Below are positions 1 through 6,936 of a stretch of 15,256 nt of DNA, in pieces; the stretch's first letter is position 1, and each line of letters opens with the position of its first letter. Where the stretch lies: the NCBI GenBank assembly GCA_905480065.1, contig CAJQOV010000190.1, forward strand, positions 1-15,256. The letters are read 5' to 3'. The notes beneath the pieces are model-generated. The model was given only the letters and a program-made list of their open reading frames with translations, was not told where the DNA came from and did not search any database. This DNA is from an uncultured Gammaproteobacteria bacterium. Its GTDB lineage: Bacteria > Pseudomonadota > Gammaproteobacteria > UBA9214. The translations under genes were made by a program, and so were the position numbers.

Positions 1-561
1 GTAACGCGACACATCGAACGGACGCGAAAGAATCGTCGATGACATGTCTGCCACCAGCGGCACGCCGCCGGTATCCGGTATCGAGTGAAACTCGACACCA
101 CCGATGGTTTCATTCGGCGTGTAGTGTACGTAGGCGGCGGCGGCGTCGAGCTGCCAGCCGGCACGATCCGGTATGGTGTTGAACTTGCTGTCCGCAGCAC
201 TGGCCGCAACGTTCACCGCGCAATAGCGCTGCGCTTCGGCAATCGCCTTCTTTGACCAGGCACCGGTATTGATGTAATCGGCCCGCGCCTTTCCGCGCAG
301 CAGGTTCATCGGCACCATGGCAAACTGGCTGGTCGCGCCACCCTGCAGGAACAGCACCTTGTAGTTGTCCGGTATACCGAGCAGGCTACGCAGATCGGCC
401 TCGGCCTGCGCGGCAATACCGAGGTATTCCTTGCTGCGGTGACTCATCTCCATCACCGATATACCCGTGCCGTGCCAGTCGAGTAATTCGTCGCGCGCCT
501 GCTCGAGCACGGGCCGCGGCAGCATGGCCGGACCGGCACTGAAATTGAAAACGTCAGCCAT
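1..561 (-). CDS. serC: Phosphoserine aminotransferase, N-terminal part (runs off window)
   Basis: PLP-dependent enzyme converting 3-phosphohydroxypyruvate and glutamate to O-phosphoserine in serine biosynthesis; the family also acts in pyridoxal phosphate synthesis. Seen: ATG at 561 followed by MADVFNFSAGPAMLPRPVLE, a hallmark SerC N-terminus. Further matches are GISVMEMSHRSKEY (about residues 33-46), FLQGGATSQFAMVPMNLL with the phosphate-binding GGATSQ loop, the NTGAWSKKA segment, and VADMSSTILSRPFDV close to the window edge. The 187 residues present are roughly half of the usual 360; the PLP-binding lysine lies just beyond the left edge and cannot be checked. The start lies 20 nt after the gyrA stop on the same strand, with only a weak AGGT ribosome site, so co-transcription with gyrA is likely. 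No internal stop is seen. The identification is secure. Confidence 0.96.
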   Translation of the reverse strand, partial: MADVFNFSAGPAMLPRPVLEQARDELLDWHGTGISVMEMSHRSKEYLGIAAQAEADLRSLLGIPDNYKVLFLQGGATSQFAMVPMNLLRGKARADYINTGAWSKKAIAEAQRYCAVNVAASAADSKFNTIPDRAGWQLDAAAAYVHYTPNETIGGVEFHSIPDTGGVPLVADMSSTILSRPFDVSRY

Positions 562-581
562 GGTAAACCTGCAAGTATTTA

Positions 582-3176
582 TTACGATTGGGGTGAATCG
601 GGTTCCTGCGCAGCCGTGGCTTCATCGGCAGCATCTTCCTCATCCTCGTCGCGTTCCTCGATGATGCGCTCGATACCAACCAGCAGCTCGCCTTCGACCA
701 GCGAGATCAGGCGTACGCCCTGGGTATTGCGGCCCATGACCGATATTTCGTTGACGCGCGTGCGTACCAGGGTACCGCCGCTGCTGATCAGCATGACCTC
801 GTCGTTGTCGTCGGCCGTGATCGCACCGACCACCGTGCCATTGCGCTCGGTGACCTGGATGGCAATCACGCCCTGGCCGCCACGGCCATGCAGCGGGTAG
901 TCATCTGCGGCGGTGCGTTTGCCGTAACCCTGCTCGGTCGCGGTAAGCACCGGGCTGTCGCTGGCAATGATCAGCGAGATCACACGCTGCCCTTTCTGCA
1001 ACTTGATGCCACGCACACCACAGGCGGTGCGACCCATGGCACGCACATCATTTTCGCTGAAACGAATTACCTTGCCGGCGTCGCTGAACAGCATGATGTC
1101 CTGGGTACCGTCGGTAATGGCGACATCGATCAGGTAGTCGGTTTCCCGCAGGTCAATGGCAATGATGCCATTGGATCGTGGCCGGGAGAAATCGGCCAGC
1201 GCGGTTTTCTTGACCGTACCGCTGGCGGTGGCCATGAACACATAGTGATCCTCGGCAAACTCGCGAATCGGCAGAATCGCGTTGATGCGTTCATCCGCTT
1301 CCAGTGGCAGCAGGTTGACGATTGGCTTGCCGCGCGCACCACGCCCGGCCTGCGGCAATTCGTAGACCTTCAGCCAGTACACCTTGCCGCGACTGGAGAA
1401 ACACAGGATGGTGTCATGCGTGCTGGCGATGAACAGCTTGTCGATGAAATCCTCTTCGCGCACGTCGGCGGCGCTCTTGCCGCGCCCGCCACGGCGTTGC
1501 GCGCGGTAATCGGACAACGGCTGTGACTTGGCATACCCCGCATGGGACAGCGTCACCACCACGTCTTCCTCGGTGATCAGGTCCTCGAGGCTCAGGTCCA
1601 GGTGATCCGACAGGATCTCGGTGCGCCGTTCATCACCAAACATGTCCCCGAGCTCGGTCAGCTCGTCGCGGATCAGCGCCATCAGCGTCTCCGGATCCTT
1701 CAGAATCGAGAGCAGATGATCGATCAGGTCCAGCAACTCTTTATATTCGGCAAGAATCTTGTCCTGTTCGAGACCGGTCAGCTGGTGCAGGCGCAAATCC
1801 AGAATCGCCTGGGTCTGTTCCTCGGACAAACGGTAGACGCCCTCGAGCAGACCGAAGCTGGCCGCCAGCGTGTCCGGACGCGAGGCGCTGGCGCCGGCGC
1901 GATCCAGCATGCCGATCACGATGCCCGGTGACCAGCTGCGATCCATCAACGCTGCCTTGGCCGCAACCCGGTTCGGCGACGCCTTGATCAGCGCGATCAT
2001 CTCGTCGATATTCGACAATGCAACGGCAAGACCTTCCAGAATGTGTGCGCGCTGGCGTGCCTTGCGCAGCTCGAACACCGTGCGCCTGGTCACCACGTCG
2101 CGGCGATGACGGATAAAGGCTTCCAGGCACTGCTTCAGGTTGAGCAACTGCGGGCGGCCATCGACCAGCGCCACCATGTTGATACCGAACACGTTTTGCA
2201 GCTGGGTGTGCTGGTACAGGTTGTTCAGCACCACCTCGGCCACTTCGCCACGCTTGAGATCAACCACCATGCGCATGCCGTCCTTGTAGGACTCATCGCG
2301 CAGACCGGAGATACCCTCCAGTTTCTTGTCCTTGACCAGTTCCGCGATCTTTTCCAGCAGGCGGGCCTTGTTCACCTGGTACGGCAGCTCGGTAAACACG
2401 AGTTTCTGCTTGCCCTTGTTCTCGTCAACCTCGATATGGTTGCGGGCACGGATATAGATACGGCCACGGCCGGTGCGGTAGGCCTCGTGGATACCACGCA
2501 CACCGTTGATGATGCCGGCGGTCGGGAAGTCCGGACCTGGCACAAGCTGCATCAGCTCATCGATGCTGGTGTCGGGATTGTCGATCAGCGCAACACAGGC
2601 AGCGATGATCTCGCGCAGGTTGTGCGGCGGGATATTGGTCGCCACACCGACCGCAATACCGGCAGAACCATTGACCAGCAGGTTCGGCACGCGCGTCGGG
2701 AACACCGATGGCTCGCGCTCGGTTTCGTCGTAGTTCGAGACAAAATCGACCGTTTCCTTGTCGAGATCGGCGATCAGTTCGTGCGCAATCTTCGACATGC
2801 GCACTTCGGTGTAACGCATGGCAGCCGGCGAGTCGCCGTCCACCGAGCCGAAGTTACCCTGGCCATCGACCAGCATGTAGCGCAACGAGAACGGCTGTGC
2901 CATGCGTACGATGGTGTCATACACTGCGGTATCCCCGTGCGGGTGATACTTGCCGATGACGTCACCGACGACACGGGCGGATTTCTTGTATGGCTTGTTC
3001 CAGTCGATGCCCAGCTCGCTCATGGCGTAGAGCGCGCGGCGGTGTACCGGCTTCAATCCATCCCGGACATCGGGCAAGGCGCGTCCGACGATCACGCTCA
3101 TGGCGTAATCGAGATAGGATTGCTTCATCTCGTCTTCGAGATTTACATGCAGGATTTCTTTGGCGAATTCGGTCAT
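582..3176 (-). CDS. gyrA: DNA gyrase subunit A
   Basis: Breakage-reunion subunit of the A2B2 type II topoisomerase that introduces negative supercoils. The protein has 864 residues (E. coli 875) and is collinear with E. coli GyrA. Seen: the N-terminal SYLDYAMSVIVGRALPDVRD segment; the quinolone-resistance region with GKYHPHGDTAVYD, giving Thr83 and Asp87; catalytic Tyr122 in AMRYTEVR; and the GyrA box QRRGGRG at residues 560-566, the same position as in E. coli. The C-terminal beta-pinwheel repeats (for example GRNTQGVRLISL) follow, then a strongly acidic tail. The box marks it as gyrase rather than topoisomerase IV ParC. The ATG at 3176 was chosen because it gives the family N-terminus; its ribosome site is weak (GGA 10 nt upstream). 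An extended -10 promoter lies about 85 nt upstream. serC follows after 20 nt. Confidence 0.98.
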   Translation of the reverse strand: MTEFAKEILHVNLEDEMKQSYLDYAMSVIVGRALPDVRDGLKPVHRRALYAMSELGIDWNKPYKKSARVVGDVIGKYHPHGDTAVYDTIVRMAQPFSLRYMLVDGQGNFGSVDGDSPAAMRYTEVRMSKIAHELIADLDKETVDFVSNYDETEREPSVFPTRVPNLLVNGSAGIAVGVATNIPPHNLREIIAACVALIDNPDTSIDELMQLVPGPDFPTAGIINGVRGIHEAYRTGRGRIYIRARNHIEVDENKGKQKLVFTELPYQVNKARLLEKIAELVKDKKLEGISGLRDESYKDGMRMVVDLKRGEVAEVVLNNLYQHTQLQNVFGINMVALVDGRPQLLNLKQCLEAFIRHRRDVVTRRTVFELRKARQRAHILEGLAVALSNIDEMIALIKASPNRVAAKAALMDRSWSPGIVIGMLDRAGASASRPDTLAASFGLLEGVYRLSEEQTQAILDLRLHQLTGLEQDKILAEYKELLDLIDHLLSILKDPETLMALIRDELTELGDMFGDERRTEILSDHLDLSLEDLITEEDVVVTLSHAGYAKSQPLSDYRAQRRGGRGKSAADVREEDFIDKLFIASTHDTILCFSSRGKVYWLKVYELPQAGRGARGKPIVNLLPLEADERINAILPIREFAEDHYVFMATASGTVKKTALADFSRPRSNGIIAIDLRETDYLIDVAITDGTQDIMLFSDAGKVIRFSENDVRAMGRTACGVRGIKLQKGQRVISLIIASDSPVLTATEQGYGKRTAADDYPLHGRGGQGVIAIQVTERNGTVVGAITADDNDEVMLISSGGTLVRTRVNEISVMGRNTQGVRLISLVEGELLVGIERIIEERDEDEEDAADEATAAQEPDSPQS

Positions 3177-3259
3177 TCGAATGGATTCCGTACATTCCTT
3201 CCAGACGGATATCGGGACCGCCTTTCATTCTGGCGGCAGCTACAGCCTTAAAGGACGAA

Positions 3260-3268
3260 ATTTTAGCA
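3260..3268 (-). promoter_or_regulatory. Probable gyrA promoter, extended -10
   Basis: On the minus strand the sequence reads TGC-TAAAAT, one mismatch from the extended -10 consensus TGn-TATAAT. There is no good -35 hexamer 17-18 nt upstream, as is usual for extended -10 promoters. Predicted transcription start is near 3253, giving a leader of about 75 nt before the gyrA ATG. It sits in the 149-nt gap between the mtnA stop and the gyrA start. This is inference from motif and position only. Confidence 0.5.
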
Positions 3269-3325
3269 TAGTCGACTCCCCCACTACACCCGGAGAATAT
3301 CGATTTGTGGCAGAACTGAGGAGGT

Positions 3326-4408
3326 TCAGGGAGATTTACCCGCCAGCGGGGCCTGCGCAGCACTGCTGGAGGCCGCGTAAAAGGCACGCAGCCGTTCCGT
3401 GTCCGGGGCCGCAATGACCCCGGCCTCGGTAACCAGGTAGTCGACCAGCCCGGCCGGGGTCACATCGAAGACCGGATTCCAGGCGCCGGCGCCGTTTGCG
3501 GCCACCCGCTGCCCGGCCAGCTCCAGGATCTCGCTGGCCGGGCGTTCCTCGATCACCACCTGCCGGCCATCGGGCACGGACAGGTCGAGGGTGGAAAGCG
3601 GTGCTGCGACCATCATCTTCACACCGTGATGGCGGCACGCGACCGCCAGCTGGTAGGTCCCGATCTTGTTGATGACATCGCCGTTGGCAGTCACCCGGTC
3701 AGCGCCGGTGATCACCCACTGCACCTTGCCAAGCTGCATCAAAAAAGACGCTGCGCTATCGGTAATCAGGCTGACCGGGATGCCGTCGCGCACCAGTTCC
3801 CAGGCGGTCAGGCGGGCGCCCTGCAACCAGGGACGGGTTTCACCCGCATACACCTCGCGCAGCTTGCCGGCAGCCCAGGCACTGCGGATCACGCCCAGTG
3901 CCGTACCATAACCACCAGTGGCCAGTGTCCCGGTGTTACAGTGAGTTAGCACCGATGCGCCGTCTGCAATCAGTCCGGCACCGAACTCACCCATGCGGAA
4001 ATTGGCCGCGCGATCGGCGTCGTGGATAGCTTGCGCACAAGCCAGCAGCGTCGGCAACGGATCGGCGGGCACCTGCGCAAGACAGTCCCGCATTTGCTCA
4101 ATCGCCCACACCAGGTTGACCGCGGTCGGGCGGGCAGCGGCCAGCACCGCCATATCCGCCTCGACCCGGGCCCGCCAGTCAGCGGGTGCTTGTGGCAAAT
4201 GTTCCTGTGCCGAAAGCACCACGGCATAGGCCGCCGCAATCCCGATTGCCGGTGCCCCGCGCACCACCAGGTCACGGATCGCCTGCGCCACGGAACCGGC
4301 GTCCGTCAGCAGCAGGTACTCCTCGGCATGTGGCAGACGCCGCTGGTCAAGCAGGCGCAGAGCCTGCCCGGCCCACTCGATGGCGCTGAATCCGGCAGGG
4401 CTGTTCAT
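3326..4408 (-). CDS. mtnA: S-methyl-5-thioribose-1-phosphate isomerase
   Basis: Isomerises methylthioribose-1-phosphate to methylthioribulose-1-phosphate in methionine salvage. Seen: 360 residues, typical for the family, with an N-terminal AIEWAGQALRLLDQRRLP, VRGAPAIGIAAAYAVVL, the catalytic-cysteine segment LTHCNTGTLATGGYGTALG (Cys157), and the catalytic-aspartate segment TGADRVTANGDVINKIGTY (Asp237). These separate it from the related eIF2B-type proteins. The start at 4408 is preferred over an in-frame ATG 19 codons upstream (4465), because family proteins begin shortly before the AIEW segment and the upstream codons look like intergenic sequence. The gene is divergent from the OmpA-type gene and lies upstream of gyrA on the same strand. 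A likely partner, mtaD, is nearby on the other strand. The last eight residues show no conservation I recognise. Confidence 0.95.
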   Translation of the reverse strand: MNSPAGFSAIEWAGQALRLLDQRRLPHAEEYLLLTDAGSVAQAIRDLVVRGAPAIGIAAAYAVVLSAQEHLPQAPADWRARVEADMAVLAAARPTAVNLVWAIEQMRDCLAQVPADPLPTLLACAQAIHDADRAANFRMGEFGAGLIADGASVLTHCNTGTLATGGYGTALGVIRSAWAAGKLREVYAGETRPWLQGARLTAWELVRDGIPVSLITDSAASFLMQLGKVQWVITGADRVTANGDVINKIGTYQLAVACRHHGVKMMVAAPLSTLDLSVPDGRQVVIEERPASEILELAGQRVAANGAGAWNPVFDVTPAGLVDYLVTEAGVIAAPDTERLRAFYAASSSAAQAPLAGKSP

Positions 4409-4423
4409 CTGGAATCCACTCCC

Positions 4424-4430
4424 TATAATA
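4424..4430. promoter_or_regulatory. Candidate -10 element(s) in the mtnA/ompA divergent region
   Basis: The plus strand reads TATAAT (4424-4429), a perfect -10 hexamer; the minus strand reads TATTAT (4430-4425), one mismatch. Neither has a good -35 at 16-18 nt. The minus-strand version would start mtnA transcription only about 10 nt before its ATG. The plus-strand version would give the OmpA-type gene a leader of about 150 nt. Either, both or neither may be used. Confidence 0.3.
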
Positions 4431-4520
4431 CGTATCGGCATGATTGTGCCGGTTTCTGTCAGCAATAAATGAACCTAAGATACTGGCCTCGCAAAAGAAT
4501 TACGACTAGAATTGGCCCCA

Positions 4521-4545
4521 GTCAGATCCAGCGCGTTGTCAGATC
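4521..4545. repeat. 8-bp direct repeat overlapping the ompA promoter
   Basis: GTCAGATC occurs at 4521-4528 and again at 4538-4545, 17 nt apart start to start. The second copy overlaps the putative -35 (TTGTCA) of the OmpA-type gene. Spacing near two helical turns would suit a regulator binding one face of the DNA, but an 8-mer repeated once can arise by chance. Confidence 0.3.
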
Positions 4546-4563
4546 GACTTTTTACCCTACATT
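4536..4563 (+). promoter_or_regulatory. Probable promoter of the OmpA-type gene
   Basis: TTGTCA (4536-4541, 5/6 match to the -35 consensus) is followed after 16 nt by TACATT (4558-4563, 4/6 match to the -10). The predicted start near 4570 leaves a leader of about 20 nt that contains the AGGAG ribosome site at 4574-4578. This is the best -35/-10 pair in the divergent region. Confidence 0.5.
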
Positions 4564-4589
4564 TTTGAACCACAGGAGTGGCTATAGCA

Positions 4590-5210
4590 ATGAACAAGAA
4601 CTTACAAATCGGTGGAGTGCTATCGGCAATCGCCGTCGGAGTACTGCTCAGCAGCAGCGTATTTGCGCACGAGGCAGGCAAGGCGAATGACGGCTATGTC
4701 GGCGACAAGAGCGGTCATTACATCACTGACAGCGCTGGCAACTGCGTACGCACCAGCCGCTGGACGAATGAAGACATGACGGTTGATTGCGGCGCCGAGC
4801 CGGTTGTCGAGGCCAAGGCACCACCACCAGCACCCCCGCCCGCCCCGGTCTACGAGACTATTACCCTGAAGGCCTCTGCACTGTTTGATCTCAACAAGAG
4901 CACCCTGAAGGAATCCGCCAAGGCAGAGCTTGACGCACTGGCCGACAGGATCAACAAGGACGCCAAGGTGGTCGAGGTGAGGATCGTTGGTCATACCGAC
5001 AGCACCGGTACCGAGGCCTACAACCAGCAGCTGTCCGAGCGTCGTGCCACCACGGTGCGTGACTACGCAGTCAGCAAGGGAGTCAATCCCAATATCATTT
5101 CTGCAAGTGGTATGGGTGAATCCGCACCGGTCGCCGACAACACGACCTCTGCCGGCCGTGCCCAGAACCGCCGCGTGGACGTCACTCTCGGCGTAAGCCA
5201 GCAGAAGTAA
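4590..5210 (+). CDS. OmpA-family outer membrane / peptidoglycan-binding protein
   Basis: Secreted envelope protein expected to tether the outer membrane to peptidoglycan. Seen in the 206 residues: a Sec signal peptide (hydrophobic 8-25, probable cleavage after VFA at 26); a short mature N-terminal region with two cysteines (52 and 67) that could form a disulfide; a proline/alanine linker (77-87); and a C-terminal OmpA-like domain (about 90-203). In that domain ALFDLNKSTL, VGHTDSTG with Asp137, and LSERRA with Arg152 match the residues that bind diaminopimelate in OmpA proteins. There is no beta-barrel, so it is not full-length OmpA; the layout resembles short OmpA-family proteins of beta- and gammaproteobacteria. 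ATG 4590 is chosen over GTG 4578 because AGGAG (4574-4578) overlaps that GTG and lies 11 nt from the ATG, and because the signal peptide then begins MNKN. It is monocistronic, with its own promoter and terminator. Confidence 0.9.
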   Translation: MNKNLQIGGVLSAIAVGVLLSSSVFAHEAGKANDGYVGDKSGHYITDSAGNCVRTSRWTNEDMTVDCGAEPVVEAKAPPPAPPPAPVYETITLKASALFDLNKSTLKESAKAELDALADRINKDAKVVEVRIVGHTDSTGTEAYNQQLSERRATTVRDYAVSKGVNPNIISASGMGESAPVADNTTSAGRAQNRRVDVTLGVSQQK

Positions 5211-5236
5211 CACTGCTGTAATCAGTAAACAAAAAA

Positions 5237-5266
5237 CCCGCCGTAGTTGCTACGGCGGGTTTTTTT
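5237..5266 (+). terminator. Rho-independent terminator after the OmpA-type gene
   Basis: A perfect 10-bp stem CCCGCCGTAG / CTACGGCGGG (5237-5246 and 5250-5259) with a TTG loop is followed by seven T residues (5260-5266). A run of A residues precedes it, so it could also terminate transcription coming from the right. It begins 26 nt after the stop codon. Confidence 0.95.
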
Positions 5267-5290
5267 ATGCCCGCAGCACAGGAGCCCTGC

Positions 5291-5530
5291 ATGGACCTGT
5301 AACACTATCTCGACTCCGTACTGCTGCTGGCGGTAGTTATCGCCGCGCTGCAGGCCGGCCTCGCCATCGGTCTTGCACTGAAGGATTCCCTGGCGAACTT
5401 CTCTTCCGGCGTCATGCTGACCATCTTCCGTCCCTTCAGGGTCGGAGATTTTATCGAAGCGGCCGGCTCTGGCGGCATGGTGGAAGAACTACGCATCTTC
5501 AGTACCGTCCTGCACAGCGCGGCCGGAACC
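5291..5530 (+). pseudogene. Relic of a small-conductance mechanosensitive channel gene (mscS-like)
   Basis: MscS is a homoheptameric inner-membrane channel that opens under hypo-osmotic stress. Seen: a well-placed AGGAG (5280-5284), 6 nt, then ATG GAC CTG TAA, a nonsense codon at position 4. The same frame continues as HYLDSVLLLAVV, like an MscS N-terminus. It jumps directly to AGLAIGLALKDSLANFSSGV (pore helix TM3) and IFRPFRVGDFIEAAGSGGMV (start of the beta domain), ending near LRIFSTVLHS. Compared with E. coli MscS (286 residues), TM1 and TM2 are missing and so is everything after about residue 165. The defects are therefore a nonsense mutation, an internal deletion and loss of the C-terminus. 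The frame stays open to a TGA at 5618-5620 overlapping the mtaD start, but the sequence after about 5520 has no MscS character. No functional channel can be made. Confidence 0.85.
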
Positions 5531-5553
5531 GGGGCGAGCTACACCCGCCCCGG
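5529..5553. repeat. GC-rich perfect inverted repeat between the mscS relic and mtaD
   Basis: CCGGGGCG (5529-5536) and CGCCCCGG (5546-5553) form an 8-bp perfect stem with a 9-nt loop. No T-tract follows, so it is not a standard terminator. It sits where the recognisable mscS sequence ends and before the putative mtaD promoter. Possible roles are a weak pause site, an operator or a rearrangement scar; none can be shown. Confidence 0.4.
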
Positions 5554-5577
5554 CTACCTGCCACGCCCCGCCTTCGT

Positions 5578-5583
5578 TATACT
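5578..5583 (+). promoter_or_regulatory. Candidate -10 of the mtaD-ubiG-HAD phosphatase operon
   Basis: TATACT matches the -10 consensus at 5 of 6 positions and would start transcription near 5590, about 27 nt before the mtaD ATG. No clear -35 is present. The strong terminator at 5237-5266 isolates this operon from the OmpA-type gene, so a promoter must lie between 5267 and 5616; this is the best candidate seen. Confidence 0.4.
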
Positions 5584-5616
5584 GCCACCAGCCCAGGCAC
5601 GCGCGGACACCCTTGC

Positions 5617-6936
5617 ATGAATACCGTTGATACGCTCATACACTCTCGCTGGATCGCACCGATAGAGCCGCTGGAGCAGGTGCTGGAACATCACTCACTG
5701 GTGGTTCACGAGGGCCGCATCCTCGACCTGTTACCGAGCGACCAGGCGCGCGCCATCTACCATGCAGAGGCGGAGCACGAGCTGGGCACCCATCTGTTGA
5801 TCCCCGGCTTCGTCAATGCCCACACCCATGCCGCGATGTCGCTGCTGCGCGGACTGGCCGATGACCTGCCATTGCACGAATGGCTGAGCGAGCATATCTG
5901 GCCGGCCGAATCACGCTGGGTGAATGAGGAATTCGTACATGACGGCACCCAGCTCGCCATGGCCGAAATGCTGCGCTGTGGCACCACCTGCTTCAACGAC
6001 ATGTACTTCTTCCCCAATATCGCGGCACGGGCTGCGGTCAGTTGCGGCATGCGTGCCTGCATCGGCCTGATCGTCCTCGACTTCCCCACAATATGGGCCG
6101 CCGATGCCAATGAATACATCTCCAAGGGCCTTGCGGTACATGATCACTACCGCGGCGATCCGCTGATCCATACCCTGTTCGCCCCGCATGCACCGTACAC
6201 GGTATCGGATGCGCCGTTGTCACACTTGCGCATCCTCGCAGACGAACTTGAACTCGGTATTCACATGCACGTACACGAAACCGGCGAGGAAGTGGACAAG
6301 GCAGTGGAATTGACCGGCAAGCGGCCGCTGGCACGACTGCACGATCTCGGCCTGGTGGCACCCGACATGCTGGCCGTGCACATGACGCAACTCACCACCG
6401 AAGAGATCAATGCCTATGCCGCGGCCGGCGGCCACGTCGTGCACTGCCCGGAATCCAATCTCAAGCTGGCCAGCGGCATCTGTCCGGCGCAGGCATTGCT
6501 TGCCGCCGGCATCAACGTGGCGCTCGGCACCGATGGCGCTGCCAGCAACAACGATCTCGACATGATCGGAGAGATGCGCACCGCCGCCTTGCTTGGCAAG
6601 ATCGCCAGTGATGACGCCAGCGCGCTGCCTGCTCACACCGTGCTGCGCATGGCTACACTGAATGGCGCGGTTGCACTGGGCCTGGGTGACCAGACCGGCT
6701 CACTGGTCAAGGGCAAGTGGGCCGATCTCGCCGCCATCAATCTCGACACGCTGGAAACGCAGCCGCTGTATGACCCGGTATCACAACTGGTTTATGCCAG
6801 CAGCCGCGAGCAGGTCACCGACGTCTGGGTGGCCGGACAACAACTGCTCAAGAGCCGGCGTCTGACCACACTGGATGGCGCCGACATCCTGGAACGCGCG
6901 CATGCCTGGCAACTGCGCATCCGGAGTAATGCATGA
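5617..6936 (+). CDS. mtaD: 5'-methylthioadenosine / S-adenosylhomocysteine deaminase
   Basis: Amidohydrolase of the TRZ/ATZ family. The family deaminates methylthioadenosine to methylthioinosine and S-adenosylhomocysteine to S-inosylhomocysteine. Seen in 439 residues: the metal motif NAHTHAAMS (His69, His71); PHAPYTVS (His191); HMHVHETGEEVDKA (metal His218 and Glu221); LAVHMTQL (His255); HCPESNLKLASG; and GTDGAASNNDLDM (metal Asp306). These match the ligand layout of Thermotoga TM0936-type deaminases. The ATG at 5617 has a weak ribosome site (GGA 9 nt upstream), and its ATGA also contains the stop of the dead mscS frame. The last ATGA (6933-6936) overlaps the ubiG start, so translation is probably coupled. 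With MtnA nearby, the inferred route is methylthioadenosine to methylthioinosine and then, through a phosphorylase outside this window, to methylthioribose-1-phosphate. Related activities such as guanine or chlorohydrolase are less likely given the context. Confidence 0.92.
   Translation: MNTVDTLIHSRWIAPIEPLEQVLEHHSLVVHEGRILDLLPSDQARAIYHAEAEHELGTHLLIPGFVNAHTHAAMSLLRGLADDLPLHEWLSEHIWPAESRWVNEEFVHDGTQLAMAEMLRCGTTCFNDMYFFPNIAARAAVSCGMRACIGLIVLDFPTIWAADANEYISKGLAVHDHYRGDPLIHTLFAPHAPYTVSDAPLSHLRILADELELGIHMHVHETGEEVDKAVELTGKRPLARLHDLGLVAPDMLAVHMTQLTTEEINAYAAAGGHVVHCPESNLKLASGICPAQALLAAGINVALGTDGAASNNDLDMIGEMRTAALLGKIASDDASALPAHTVLRMATLNGAVALGLGDQTGSLVKGKWADLAAINLDTLETQPLYDPVSQLVYASSREQVTDVWVAGQQLLKSRRLTTLDGADILERAHAWQLRIRSNA

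Noticed and set aside
3187..3195. ATG in the gyrA leader directly after AGGA, which could start an upstream peptide
   Set aside because: The AGGA touches the ATG with no spacing, and the frame runs into gyrA in another frame without conserved features.
2043..3251. 402-codon open frame on the plus strand across the 5' half of gyrA
   Set aside because: It is antisense to a certain gyrA, with no recognisable domain and a composition typical of the reverse frame of a GC-rich gene.
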